A program made the translations under genes and the position numbers. Positions 26,927-37,024 of a stretch of DNA of 64,000 nucleotides are shown here, one piece after another. The stretch lies in contig NZ_BAGE01000046.1 in the NCBI RefSeq assembly GCF_000308675.1, positions 62,001 to 126,000 on the forward strand, in the 5' to 3' direction. The stretch is from Nocardia paucivorans NBRC 100373. GTDB taxonomy: Bacteria > Actinomycetota > Actinomycetes > Mycobacteriales > Mycobacteriaceae. Each line of letters opens with the position of its first letter. Position 1 is the stretch's first letter. The notes below the pieces were generated by a model. The model ran no database searches. It worked only from the letters and a program-made list of their open reading frames with translations, and was not told where the DNA came from.

Positions 26927-27235
26927 TCAGGCCTTGCCGCCGGATTGATGCGCTGCTGTCGGCTCCGAGTCGTTATCCATCGAGCGCCGGGAGCGTTCAT
27001 CGTCCCAATCGGCGAAGTCGTCGGCGAGGTCTCGAACAAATCGATCGAGTCCGTCACCATCCGAGGTCGTGATGACGAAAGCGGCGGCAAGGGCTTCCGC
27101 GGTGATCTCTACGGCGTAGGCACCTGTGTACTCGTCATGCCGGTCATATCCGTGGATGCGCAACTGCGCTCGGGATCTATGTCGGCCAATACGATCTCCG
27201 TCACGGAGGCCGACGTACCAGAATGTCACCGACAC
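26927..27235 (-). CDS. Small DUF6228-like protein
   Basis: 102 aa from GTG 27235; no clear ribosome site. SVTFWYVGLRDGD, then a YAVEITAEALAAAFVITT strand pair and GDGLDRFVRDLADDFADWDD, which resembles the DUF6228 pattern found in small actinobacterial proteins often encoded beside toxin-like genes. No signal peptide or membrane segment. It is divergent from the caspase-like gene 92 bases away, so a protective partner role is conceivable but unproven. The 283 bases between it and the TetR gene hold nothing recognised. Confidence 0.6.
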   Translation of the reverse strand: MSVTFWYVGLRDGDRIGRHRSRAQLRIHGYDRHDEYTGAYAVEITAEALAAAFVITTSDGDGLDRFVRDLADDFADWDDERSRRSMDNDSEPTAAHQSGGKA

Positions 27236-27326
27236 GGCTATCGCATTTCGGCTCGCGACGACGATTATCGGTTACGCGATCGAGCAGGTGACCACTACGA
27301 GGTGGCCCGAACAACGGAGAACCGCG

Positions 27327-28235
27327 TTGAACGCCTTGTCCCACTTGATGCGGGAAGCCGCCAGGAGGATCGATAGAGCGGTCGACACTTCGATGAGGGG
27401 AGCCGAGGATTTCATCCGCAATACGGCATGGGCGACCGGCGAATCCGCTCATCGGGCCGAACGCGGTCAGGCCGCGGGCGCCGACACGGTACGCCGCTCT
27501 TTGGACACCGAAACCACGCGCACCACACCGTCTTCCGACCGATCCACGACCCCTCTGCACGGCCTCGATCGAAACAATCGATACATCGAGTTCGACTACG
27601 AGCAAGTGCGGGTCGTTCCGCTGCGGTCTCCCGACGGGAAGCCGATCGGCGTGTCGTTCTCCTCGCGGCAGAACGACCTCACGAGAATTCAGCGCTGGGT
27701 GCGCCTGCGGCACACCTCGGGAAATCACGAGTACTACCCCAGATGGGCGGCCTCGGAAGTGGCCACACGAAAGCGATACCCGCTGTCCATACGTGCAAGT
27801 GACTCCTCACCGCTACCGGCCCCCTGGTATGACCCCGAGACGAAGGCGGAACCGATCGTCCTGAACGCGCATGCCGATGGGAACGGATACCAGATCAGTA
27901 TCGAGAATCCGGAAACCGGGAAAGACGATGCCGTCTATGTCGACGGCGTCGTTTTCGCCCGCCTGGCCGAGAAGTGCCGCTACTTCCAACGGGCCTGCCG
28001 ACTACACTCCGACAGTCCGGTACTCCAGGTGTCGTGCAGCCCCGCGACTCCGGGCGGGAATGCGCACAAGCTGTTCGCCGAATACCTGCACGGCAATGGT
28101 TTCGACAGGGACATCTGGGCTGCCACGGACATCATGTCCACCTATCGGGACGGTCGGATAGGCGTGATGACCTCGATAGATCGATACGGTTCCATGATCA
28201 CACCGTTTGTGGTCGCCCGAGCACCACAGTCCTGA
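27327..28235 (+). CDS. Caspase-like (lonely-Cys type) domain protein
   Basis: 302 aa from TTG 27327, chosen because GGAG lies 7 bases upstream; ATG 27348 and GTG 27288 are alternatives. The N-terminal 90 residues are polar and charged (helical MREAARRIDRAVD, then a Ser/Thr-rich linker). The C-terminal half shows a strand ending in IVLNAHADGNGYQIS (His near 181), DAVYVDGVVFARLAEKC, a strand ending in LQVSCSPATPGGNAHKLF (Cys near 238) and YLHGNGFDRDIWAATDIMS. This His...Cys order and spacing is that of CHAT/caspase-like peptidases and the lonely-Cys domains of giant actinobacterial proteins. It is free-standing here. Its last three bases lie within the 44-bp repeat. Confidence 0.65.
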   Translation: MNALSHLMREAARRIDRAVDTSMRGAEDFIRNTAWATGESAHRAERGQAAGADTVRRSLDTETTRTTPSSDRSTTPLHGLDRNNRYIEFDYEQVRVVPLRSPDGKPIGVSFSSRQNDLTRIQRWVRLRHTSGNHEYYPRWAASEVATRKRYPLSIRASDSSPLPAPWYDPETKAEPIVLNAHADGNGYQISIENPETGKDDAVYVDGVVFARLAEKCRYFQRACRLHSDSPVLQVSCSPATPGGNAHKLFAEYLHGNGFDRDIWAATDIMSTYRDGRIGVMTSIDRYGSMITPFVVARAPQS

Positions 28236-28272
28236 CCCGCCTCGAATCCACATCGCTCGACGACGCCGGCCG
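28229..28272 (+). repeat. Copy B of the 44-bp imperfect direct repeat
   Basis: Counterpart of 26299-26342, with 5 mismatches. Translated in the matching frame it reads VLTRLESTSLDDAGR, so it looks like a decaying fragment of a TetR-type gene; the caspase-like gene's stop codon lies within it. Sequence beyond 28272 is not similar to the TetR gene. Confidence 0.75.
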
Positions 28273-28405
28273 GATCGTCGGGGAGGCCGGCTTCGATCTC
28301 ACATCGAAGTGGAGTGCACCTTTGCCGCCGAAGCTCCGACAGTCGGGGTGAACCATCGAAGCTAGCGAATCACCAGGCCCGCGAGAAAGCGTCCAGGACG
28401 CGATA

Positions 28406-29104
28406 TCAGGGCGTGACGGCGCGCAGCTCGACACAGCATTCGCCCGGTCGCGGATTCAGCACCGCCTGCACGGCATCGGCGCCGAGCCCGGTGAGCAGGC
28501 CCGAGCAGAATTCCCGGTTGAGCTCGCACACCAGCTCCGGCTCACGTTCGGCCAAGGGATGGAAGGGACAGTTGCGCAGTCGAACGCAGGTGGGTTGCAG
28601 GCGATCGGGTTCGAAACCGAACTCGGCGAGCACGGCTTGCACCAAGGTCAGCGCGCGTTCGGCGCCCAACCTGCCAGGGCGTAGGCGTTCCCGCTCGGCC
28701 CTGCCGAGTTCTGCGCCGCGGTCTTGTGCGACCCGGCCCGCGGTTTGTCGGGCGGTTTCCCCGTCGCGTTCGTCCAGCACCGCGCCCATCAGAATCTCCG
28801 CCAAGATCTCGTAGCGGCGTTCGGGAATGCCGACCCGCACATCGGCCTCGGTCGGTTCGTACACCTTGGGGGCGCGCCCGACTCTGCGTATTCCCGCCGG
28901 CGCCTCGTAGCGGGCGCGCAGCAGCCCGGCCTCGACGAGCTTGTCGAGGTGGAAGGCGGCGAGTTTCCGCGAGATTCCCACCTGGGCAGCGGCTTCATCG
29001 CGGGTGACCGGTCGGCGCGCGCGGCGGATGAACCGGTACATACCGCGCCGAGATTCGTCATCGAGGGCCGCAATGGCACCGATCGCCGTGTCATCACTGG
29101 TCAC
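28406..29104 (-). CDS. HTH regulator with C-terminal cysteine cluster (SufR-like)
   Basis: 232 aa from GTG 29104. The N-terminal winged helix is TRDEAAAQVGISRKLAAFHL followed by DKLVEAGLL and a wing with RRVGRAPKVYEPT. The C-terminal third has TCVRLRNCPFHPLA, LVCELNREFCSGLL and GECCVEL: a C-x5-C, x12, C-x6-C, x-rich, CC pattern resembling the Fe-S-binding end of SufR-type repressors. A redox or iron-sensing role is therefore inferred. It is divergent from the DUF2231-folE genes with a 129-base gap and probably controls them. No sufBCD genes lie nearby. Confidence 0.83.
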   Translation of the reverse strand: MTSDDTAIGAIAALDDESRRGMYRFIRRARRPVTRDEAAAQVGISRKLAAFHLDKLVEAGLLRARYEAPAGIRRVGRAPKVYEPTEADVRVGIPERRYEILAEILMGAVLDERDGETARQTAGRVAQDRGAELGRAERERLRPGRLGAERALTLVQAVLAEFGFEPDRLQPTCVRLRNCPFHPLAEREPELVCELNREFCSGLLTGLGADAVQAVLNPRPGECCVELRAVTP

Positions 29105-29233
29105 CCGATCACAATAACGCCCATCAGATCTGACGCAATAGATCAAATAACCTAATATCCTGGGCGATATTGACCACATCGAGCAATTAAGCAAAGATTC
29201 TTTGGTGTAATCCCCGAACGGCAGGAGGTTGCC

Positions 29234-29767
29234 GTGACGATCGATTCACCGCGAGGAAAGCAGCCGGTCAGCGCCGCGTTGGCGGGGCCGTACGGGCATC
29301 CGTTCCATCCGATCCTGGTCACCGTCCCGATCGGGGCATGGGTGGCGAGCTTTGTCTTCGACCTGGCCTCCCACATGGTCGACGACCCGGATTTTCCGGC
29401 CCGAGGCGCACTGTGGCTGATTGCGCTCGGCGTCTTGGGCGCACTGGCCGCTGCCGCAATCGGAATGCTGGACCTGCTCGCCATCCCCACCGGCACGCCG
29501 GCGTTCCGAACCGGACTGGCCCATATGAGCCTGAACCTGACCGTGGTCATCGCCTTCGCGATCGGGTTTCTGTGGCGACGCGCCGGAGCGGGCCCATACG
29601 GCGCCGTGGGCTGGGGGCCGCTGCTGCTGAGCGCGGCATCCCTGCTGGTACTCGCGGTATCGGGCTATCTCGGCGGCGAACTCGCCTATCGCTACGGGGT
29701 CCGGGTCGCCGACGAGGCCACCCAGGCCGACGGTTTCCGGCGCCGACCCCCTTATTCCTCATCGTAA
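29234..29767 (+). CDS. DUF2231 membrane protein
   Basis: 177 aa from GTG 29234, with AGGAGG well placed upstream. Begins with GPYGHPFHPILVTVPIGAW, the HPxHP-type signature of DUF2231, which has histidines at the membrane entrance that could bind metal or haem; four hydrophobic helices follow, and a second His occurs in LAHMSLN. Function unknown. First gene of a tight trio with the next membrane protein (11 bases) and folE. Confidence 0.85.
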   Translation: MTIDSPRGKQPVSAALAGPYGHPFHPILVTVPIGAWVASFVFDLASHMVDDPDFPARGALWLIALGVLGALAAAAIGMLDLLAIPTGTPAFRTGLAHMSLNLTVVIAFAIGFLWRRAGAGPYGAVGWGPLLLSAASLLVLAVSGYLGGELAYRYGVRVADEATQADGFRRRPPYSSS

Positions 29768-29778
29768 AGGAGCACGTC

Positions 29779-30216
29779 ATGGGCCTCGCGGCTCTGATCC
29801 TGTGGTTGTTGACCGCCGTCGGCGGTTTCGTCATGCTCGGCATCTGGATCGCCAAAGGCGGCGCGCGGCGGCCCGGCGACACCCAACTACCGCCACCGGC
29901 TCTGTTCGGTCACTTCCTCCTGGCCGCCATCGGGCTGATCGTCTGGATCGTCTATCTCGTCGTCGGCGGCGCACTGTCATGGGTGGCGTTCGTGCTGTTG
30001 GTTCCGGTCGCACTGCTCGGCTTCCTCATGTTGACCCGCTGGATACCGGTCTACCGGTCCCGCACCACCACGACACGAGCGAACGCGGCCGGGGCAACCG
30101 ACGACGGCCCGGCCGAACGACATTTCCCCGCGGCCCTCGTCGCCGGACACGGTCTGCTCGCGGTCGTCACGGTTGTTCTGGTGCTGCTGACCGCACTCGG
30201 CGTGGGCGGGAACTGA
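29779..30216 (+). CDS. Small four-helix membrane protein
   Basis: 145 aa, ATG with AAAGGAG upstream. Hydrophobic segments near 3-24, 43-63, 66-86 and 121-141. A histidine sits at the start of helices 2 (FGHFLLAAIG) and 4 (VAGHGLLAVV), as in small haem- or quinone-associated membrane proteins, but no family is recognised. Located between the DUF2231 gene and folE, 3 bases before the latter, so it belongs to the same operon. Confidence 0.75.
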   Translation: MGLAALILWLLTAVGGFVMLGIWIAKGGARRPGDTQLPPPALFGHFLLAAIGLIVWIVYLVVGGALSWVAFVLLVPVALLGFLMLTRWIPVYRSRTTTTRANAAGATDDGPAERHFPAALVAGHGLLAVVTVVLVLLTALGVGGN

Positions 30217-30219
30217 CCG

Positions 30220-30819
30220 ATGCCGAAGCAGCCCGCCCTCCGCGTCATCCACCACCCCCGCGCCGGTATCGACCTGGCCGCCGCCGAGCACGCCGCACAC
30301 CAGTTCCTCAGCGCGCTCGGCATCGACCTCGACGACGAACATCTACGTGCCACACCCGGCCGGATGGCGCGCGCCTACGCCGAGATGTTCACACCCCGCC
30401 CGTTCCATCTGACCACCTTTCCCAACGAGGAAGGCTACGACGAACTCGTCCTGGCCCGACGCATCCCACTGCGCTCGGTGTGCGAACACCACCTGCTGCC
30501 CTTCGTCGGGGTCGCCCACGTGGGGTACCTGCCGGGGGAACGCATCCTCGGGCTGTCCAAACTCGCCCGCGTCGTAGAACACTTCTCCCACCGGCCCCAA
30601 GTACAGGAACGTCTCACCAAACAGGTCGCCGACTGGCTGTCCGAACACCTGCGGCCACGAGGCGTCGGCGTGGTCGTCGAAGCCGAACACACCTGTATGA
30701 CCCTGCGCGGCGTTCAGGCCGTCGGCTCCACCACCGTCACCTCGACCCTGCTGGGCACCCTGCGCGCCGACGCCCGCTCCCGTCAGGAATTCTTCGCCCT
30801 CACCGGGCTCACCCCCTGA
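30220..30819 (+). CDS. folE: GTP cyclohydrolase I
   Basis: 199 aa. Converts GTP to 7,8-dihydroneopterin triphosphate, the first step of tetrahydrofolate and pterin synthesis (cytoplasm, homodecamer). Visible: EHLRATPGRMARAYAEMF, zinc/active-site SVCEHHLLPFVGVAHVGYLP, GLSKLARVVEHFSHRPQVQE and AEHTCMTLRGVQA with the second zinc Cys. The housekeeping actinobacterial folE usually sits with ftsH and folP; this copy lies with a Cys-rich regulator and two membrane proteins, so it may be an additional, conditionally expressed paralogue. Whether another folE exists cannot be seen here. Confidence 0.93.
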   Translation: MPKQPALRVIHHPRAGIDLAAAEHAAHQFLSALGIDLDDEHLRATPGRMARAYAEMFTPRPFHLTTFPNEEGYDELVLARRIPLRSVCEHHLLPFVGVAHVGYLPGERILGLSKLARVVEHFSHRPQVQERLTKQVADWLSEHLRPRGVGVVVEAEHTCMTLRGVQAVGSTTVTSTLLGTLRADARSRQEFFALTGLTP

Positions 30820-31275
30820 GCATCGGGCCCCATCCCTGCCCGGAGCCGAAACCACGAGATGGCCCGTCACCGAAAACGTTTCGACGAACGGCCTCATTCT
30901 TGCCGCTTCGCGACAGCACGAACGGGCCGTGCCGGGTGCCATCAGGTCTCGACCTGGTGAGTCGACGCACCGGGTTGGACTCGCGGACAAGCGGATTCGG
31001 TGACATATGCCGAAAATCGCCGGCCCGCGGATCCGTACTCGCTTCGATCTGCGCCCGCCGTGTCCGGACCGCGCGCAGGCTTCATCCCCGTACCTCACCC
31101 GTGAAACCGTGAAATCGACGAAGATTCAGCGCGTTCCGGCTATTCTGCGTGCGCATCGAAGATTTCGGCGGCAGTACGCCGCCCGCTCGACTCGAATTCT
31201 CGCACCACCACAGGCAGTACCGCCCCGGCGGCTCGGTCCCGCCATATCAGCACGATTTCGAGCACAGAAGGAACA
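30820..31275. other. Intergenic region, 456 bases, no gene recognised
   Basis: No convincing coding potential, tRNA or strong terminator. Short hairpins occur (CAGGTC/GACCTG near 30953; CGGGC/GCCCG just after folE). The promoter of the downstream secreted-protein gene must lie in its right part. Confidence 0.5.
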
Positions 31276-31674
31276 ATGTTCAGAGTCTTCGTCATCGGCA
31301 CCCTCACCACCGCGCTCATGTACGGCGCCGCACTCACCGCCCATGCCGCTCCCGGCCCGGGGGCACGGTCGCCGGAGGTCGATACGGCCATCCCCGAGAA
31401 TGTCGTCAATCCCAACCCGGCCGACGATGCCGTGGCCCAACGGCCGTGGATCGACCGGAAATTCCTCCGCGCCGCTCTCTTCGACGACGAACCCTATGCG
31501 GTGCAGGACGCGGCGATCAGGCTCGCCCGTGCCCAGTGCGCCTACCTCGACACGGTCGGCAACACCCCGCGCAACCACCTGTATCTGGCCGAGGGATCGC
31601 GGGAATTCGTCCATTATCCGTATCTGTTCCTGAACGCCGCGATCGACTCGTACTGCCCGCACAACCGGCTCTGA
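31276..31674 (+). CDS. Secreted DUF732-type protein
   Basis: 132 aa; GAAGGA lies just upstream of the ATG. A signal peptide is clear: hydrophobic core VFVIGTLTTALMYGAALT ending AHA-AP (cleavage near 24/25). The mature part has the DUF732 layout: ARAQCAYLDTVGN, helices, and AIDSYCPHN, two cysteines that would form a disulphide. Such small exported proteins are abundant in mycolata with unknown function. It converges with secA1 across a shared terminator. Confidence 0.82.
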   Translation: MFRVFVIGTLTTALMYGAALTAHAAPGPGARSPEVDTAIPENVVNPNPADDAVAQRPWIDRKFLRAALFDDEPYAVQDAAIRLARAQCAYLDTVGNTPRNHLYLAEGSREFVHYPYLFLNAAIDSYCPHNRL

Positions 31675-31675
31675 A

Positions 31676-31718
31676 CACCACGGACGGCGCCCCCTTTCGA
31701 GGGGCGCCGTCCGTGGTG
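31676..31718. terminator. Bidirectional terminator between DUF732 gene and secA1
   Basis: Perfect 18-bp stem (CACCACGGACGGCGCCCC and its complement) with a 7-base loop, lying between two convergent genes, 2 bases after one stop codon and 12 before the other. Confidence 0.88.
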
Positions 31719-31729
31719 ATGGATCGAAT

Positions 31730-34579
<2,850 letters not shown>

Positions 34580-34859
34580 GGGTGTCGTCAGTCCTCTGGT
34601 CGGTGTCGTCTCATGGTGAACCATCCGGCTCCGGCGGCCCCGCAGAGACAGGACCGGCACCGAAGTCGCAGCTCGTTTCATGGTAGTGCGGCTCCCATGG
34701 TAGGCGTACCTCCGCCTGTGGCCCGGCGACGATCCGTATCACCTCCCTCGAGCCGCCCCGACGGAACGGACCGACCCGGATTATGGCGGGCCTGGCGGCG
34801 GAACGGCCCCGACAGGAGCACAATGGGCGACAGTCGGCAGCGGAAGGAGCAGCGAACAG

Positions 34860-36281
34860 GTGATCACCAGGTTGACACCGCAGGACGCGTCCTTTTTCCG
34901 TATGGAATCGAGCAGCAACCCGGTGCACATAGGTTCGCTCTTCATCCTGGACAACTCCACCGACTCGTCCTCCAACGGCAACGGTCCCGCCTTGGACTAC
35001 GAGAGCCTGGTCGACCTGGTCGAATCCCGATTGTCATTGGTGCCGCGCTATCGACGAAAGGTCCGCGAGATACCGCTGTCGCTGGGCCGGCCGGTATGGG
35101 TCGAGGACAGTCGATTCGATATCACCTATCACGTTCGCCGCTCCGCCCTACCCGCCCCGGGAAGCGCGGAGCAGCTGCACGAGCTCGTCGCCCGACTGAC
35201 CTCGCGCCCCTTGGACGCGAGCCGCCCGCTGTGGGAGATGTATCTGATCGAGGGGCTGTCCGAGGGGCGCTGTGCCCTGTTCACCCGAACCCATTCGGCG
35301 CTGGTCGACGGAGAGACCGCATTGGACATCGGCCACGTCGTCCTGGACGGATGCGACTCCCCGCGTTCGGTCGCCAATGATTCCTGGCATCCGCAGCAGG
35401 AACCCAGCGACGCCGATCTGTTGTTGGGCGTGTTGAGCGATCTGGCCGGTCGGCCCGGCGCGGCGTTCGAGGTGCTGCGTGAAGCCCGCCACAATGCCGC
35501 CGGCCTGGTCGGCGCGGCCGAACGAACCCTGGACACGGTGGTCACGGCCGTGCGCTCCACGGTGGGCGGCGCCCCGTACAGCCCGCTGAACAAACCCACC
35601 TCCCGCCAGCGTCGGTTCGCGGTGGCCTCGACCTCGCTGGACGACTGCCGCGCCGTGCACCGACACACCGGTTGTTCCATCAACGATGTGATCCTGGCCG
35701 TGGTCACCGGCGCTCTGCGCGAGTGGCTGATGTCGCGTGACGCCGGGCTGGTCGAATCGACCATATTGCGCGCCGTGGTGCCGATGTCGGTGTATGCCGG
35801 TGACGACACCGACGGACGCACCGTGCCCAACGAGGTGACGCCGTTCCTGATAAGCCTCCCGGTGGGTGAGCCGAATCCGGTGATGCGGCTGTCCCATATC
35901 TCCCACGCCATGGAGGAGCAGAGTCGGCATCGGCGTGCGGTTCGGGCCCGCACCCTGGTCCATTTGACGGGTTTCGCCCCGGCCAGTCTGCACGCGGCGA
36001 GTGTGCGGGCGGCGAGCACCTTCGCGGATCGAACGTTCAACCTGGTGATCACCAACGCTCCGGGACCGCAGACCCCGATGTATATCGGCGGGGCACGGAT
36101 GCTGGAGATGTACCCGGTGTCGCCACTGCTGCGCAACCAGGCGTCGAGTATCGGGATCACGTCCTACGACGGACGGGTCTACTACGGTCTCAACGCCGAC
36201 CGCGAGGCAATGGCGGATATCGCCGTACTGGCCGCCCTCATACCGGAGTCCATGGAGGAGATACTCGGTGCCTGCCTCTGA
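34860..36281 (+). CDS. WS/DGAT-family O-acyltransferase with altered active site
   Basis: 473 aa from GTG 34860 (GGAAGGAG upstream, spacing about 11). N-terminal ITRLTPQDASFFRMES, PLWEMYLIEGL and late LVITNAPGPQTPMYIGG with PVSPLLRNQASSIGITSYDG are standard for wax ester synthase/diacylglycerol acyltransferases (Tgs). The catalytic HHxxxDG motif reads THSALVDG (near 146-152): the second His is Ser. The family normally esterifies acyl-CoA to diacylglycerol or fatty alcohol; activity of this copy is uncertain. Tgs3 lies near secA1 in M. tuberculosis, consistent with this position. Confidence 0.88.
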   Translation: MITRLTPQDASFFRMESSSNPVHIGSLFILDNSTDSSSNGNGPALDYESLVDLVESRLSLVPRYRRKVREIPLSLGRPVWVEDSRFDITYHVRRSALPAPGSAEQLHELVARLTSRPLDASRPLWEMYLIEGLSEGRCALFTRTHSALVDGETALDIGHVVLDGCDSPRSVANDSWHPQQEPSDADLLLGVLSDLAGRPGAAFEVLREARHNAAGLVGAAERTLDTVVTAVRSTVGGAPYSPLNKPTSRQRRFAVASTSLDDCRAVHRHTGCSINDVILAVVTGALREWLMSRDAGLVESTILRAVVPMSVYAGDDTDGRTVPNEVTPFLISLPVGEPNPVMRLSHISHAMEEQSRHRRAVRARTLVHLTGFAPASLHAASVRAASTFADRTFNLVITNAPGPQTPMYIGGARMLEMYPVSPLLRNQASSIGITSYDGRVYYGLNADREAMADIAVLAALIPESMEEILGACL

Positions 36282-36291
36282 GCGCACGACC

Positions 36292-36903
36292 ATGCGGGTG
36301 TATGTGCCCGCCACCCTGCCGATGTTGCGGGAGTTGGTGACCGAACGGAAATTGCACGCCGTCGGCAACACCGCCTTCGCGCTGACCCCCGCCCTGCGGG
36401 AGGCGTACGCCTCCGGCGACGACGAGGAGCTCTCCGAGGTCGCCATGGCCGAGGCCGCCCGGGCCGCGCTGCGGCTGCTGGCCACCGAGCGAGAGGCGGT
36501 CGTGGGCTCTTCGGACGAACCGGATCAGGACACCGACTCGACCGATTCCCCCGACGGTGAGGCCCCCGACGAGGGGAACGAACCGGCCCCAAGAGGTGAC
36601 GTCTTCGCGAGCGGCCCTATCTACCGTCGAGCGGTGATCGCCGTCGACGTCACCGGCGCCACCCTGCGCCCCGACCTGGACGACGCGGTGGTCAAACTGT
36701 CCGGCCCCATCTCCTATGAGCGGGTGGCATCGGTGCATGTGGATCTCGCCGACGCCGAGCCCGCGGTGGCGAAGGCCGTCGATGTGATCGACGCCGCCGA
36801 TCTCGGCGATCCCGATGCCGAGTTCGTGCTCGGCGATGCCGAGGACCACCAGTTGGCCTGGTACGCCGCCCAGGAGCTGCCGTTCCTGCTGGATCTGCTC
36901 TGA
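36292..36903 (+). CDS. Conserved actinobacterial protein (DUF6912-like)
   Basis: 203 aa if ATG 36292 is used (MRVYVPATLPMLRELV); a GTG at 36268 has a better ribosome site (GGAGGAG) but adds 8 unconserved residues. The protein resembles Rv3231c of M. tuberculosis: TAFALTPALREAYASGD, then an acidic linker (about 75-105), then RRAVIAVDV and QLAWYAAQELPFLLDLL. No catalytic motif is evident and no function is known. It lies 10 bases after the acyltransferase gene and 121 before the reductase gene. Confidence 0.83.
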   Translation: MRVYVPATLPMLRELVTERKLHAVGNTAFALTPALREAYASGDDEELSEVAMAEAARAALRLLATEREAVVGSSDEPDQDTDSTDSPDGEAPDEGNEPAPRGDVFASGPIYRRAVIAVDVTGATLRPDLDDAVVKLSGPISYERVASVHVDLADAEPAVAKAVDVIDAADLGDPDAEFVLGDAEDHQLAWYAAQELPFLLDLL

Positions 36904-36953
36904 CCTCGGGCACCGGGTGCGGCGGCATGTCCGCATCCGGGCTCTCCCCGATG

Positions 36954-36974
36954 AACCTACGATGCCGTAACCTT
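36954..36974 (+). promoter_or_regulatory. Regulatory motif upstream of ferredoxin reductase, copy 1
   Basis: A 21-base motif with core CCTACG-N-TG-N-CGTAAC ends 50 bases before the reductase start. It matches 39863-39883, upstream of the second desaturase, at 17 of 21 positions. The shared sequence next to two functionally linked genes suggests a common regulator. Confidence 0.6.
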
Positions 36975-37024
36975 GTCGCGAGAAGCGTCGACACCGGCGT
37001 GGAAACAGGGAGACGAGCAGGGGC

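Noticed and set aside
26648..27376. Plus-strand open frame over the DUF6228-like gene
   Set aside because: Overlaps the better-supported minus-strand gene and has no recognisable motif or ribosome site.
30940..31010. Possible tRNA near the small hairpin after folE
   Set aside because: No cloverleaf, anticodon arm or T-loop consensus could be assembled on either strand.
31007..31633. Plus-strand open frame through the secreted-protein gene
   Set aside because: Different frame from the DUF732 gene, low-complexity Ser/Pro/Arg translation, no ribosome site.
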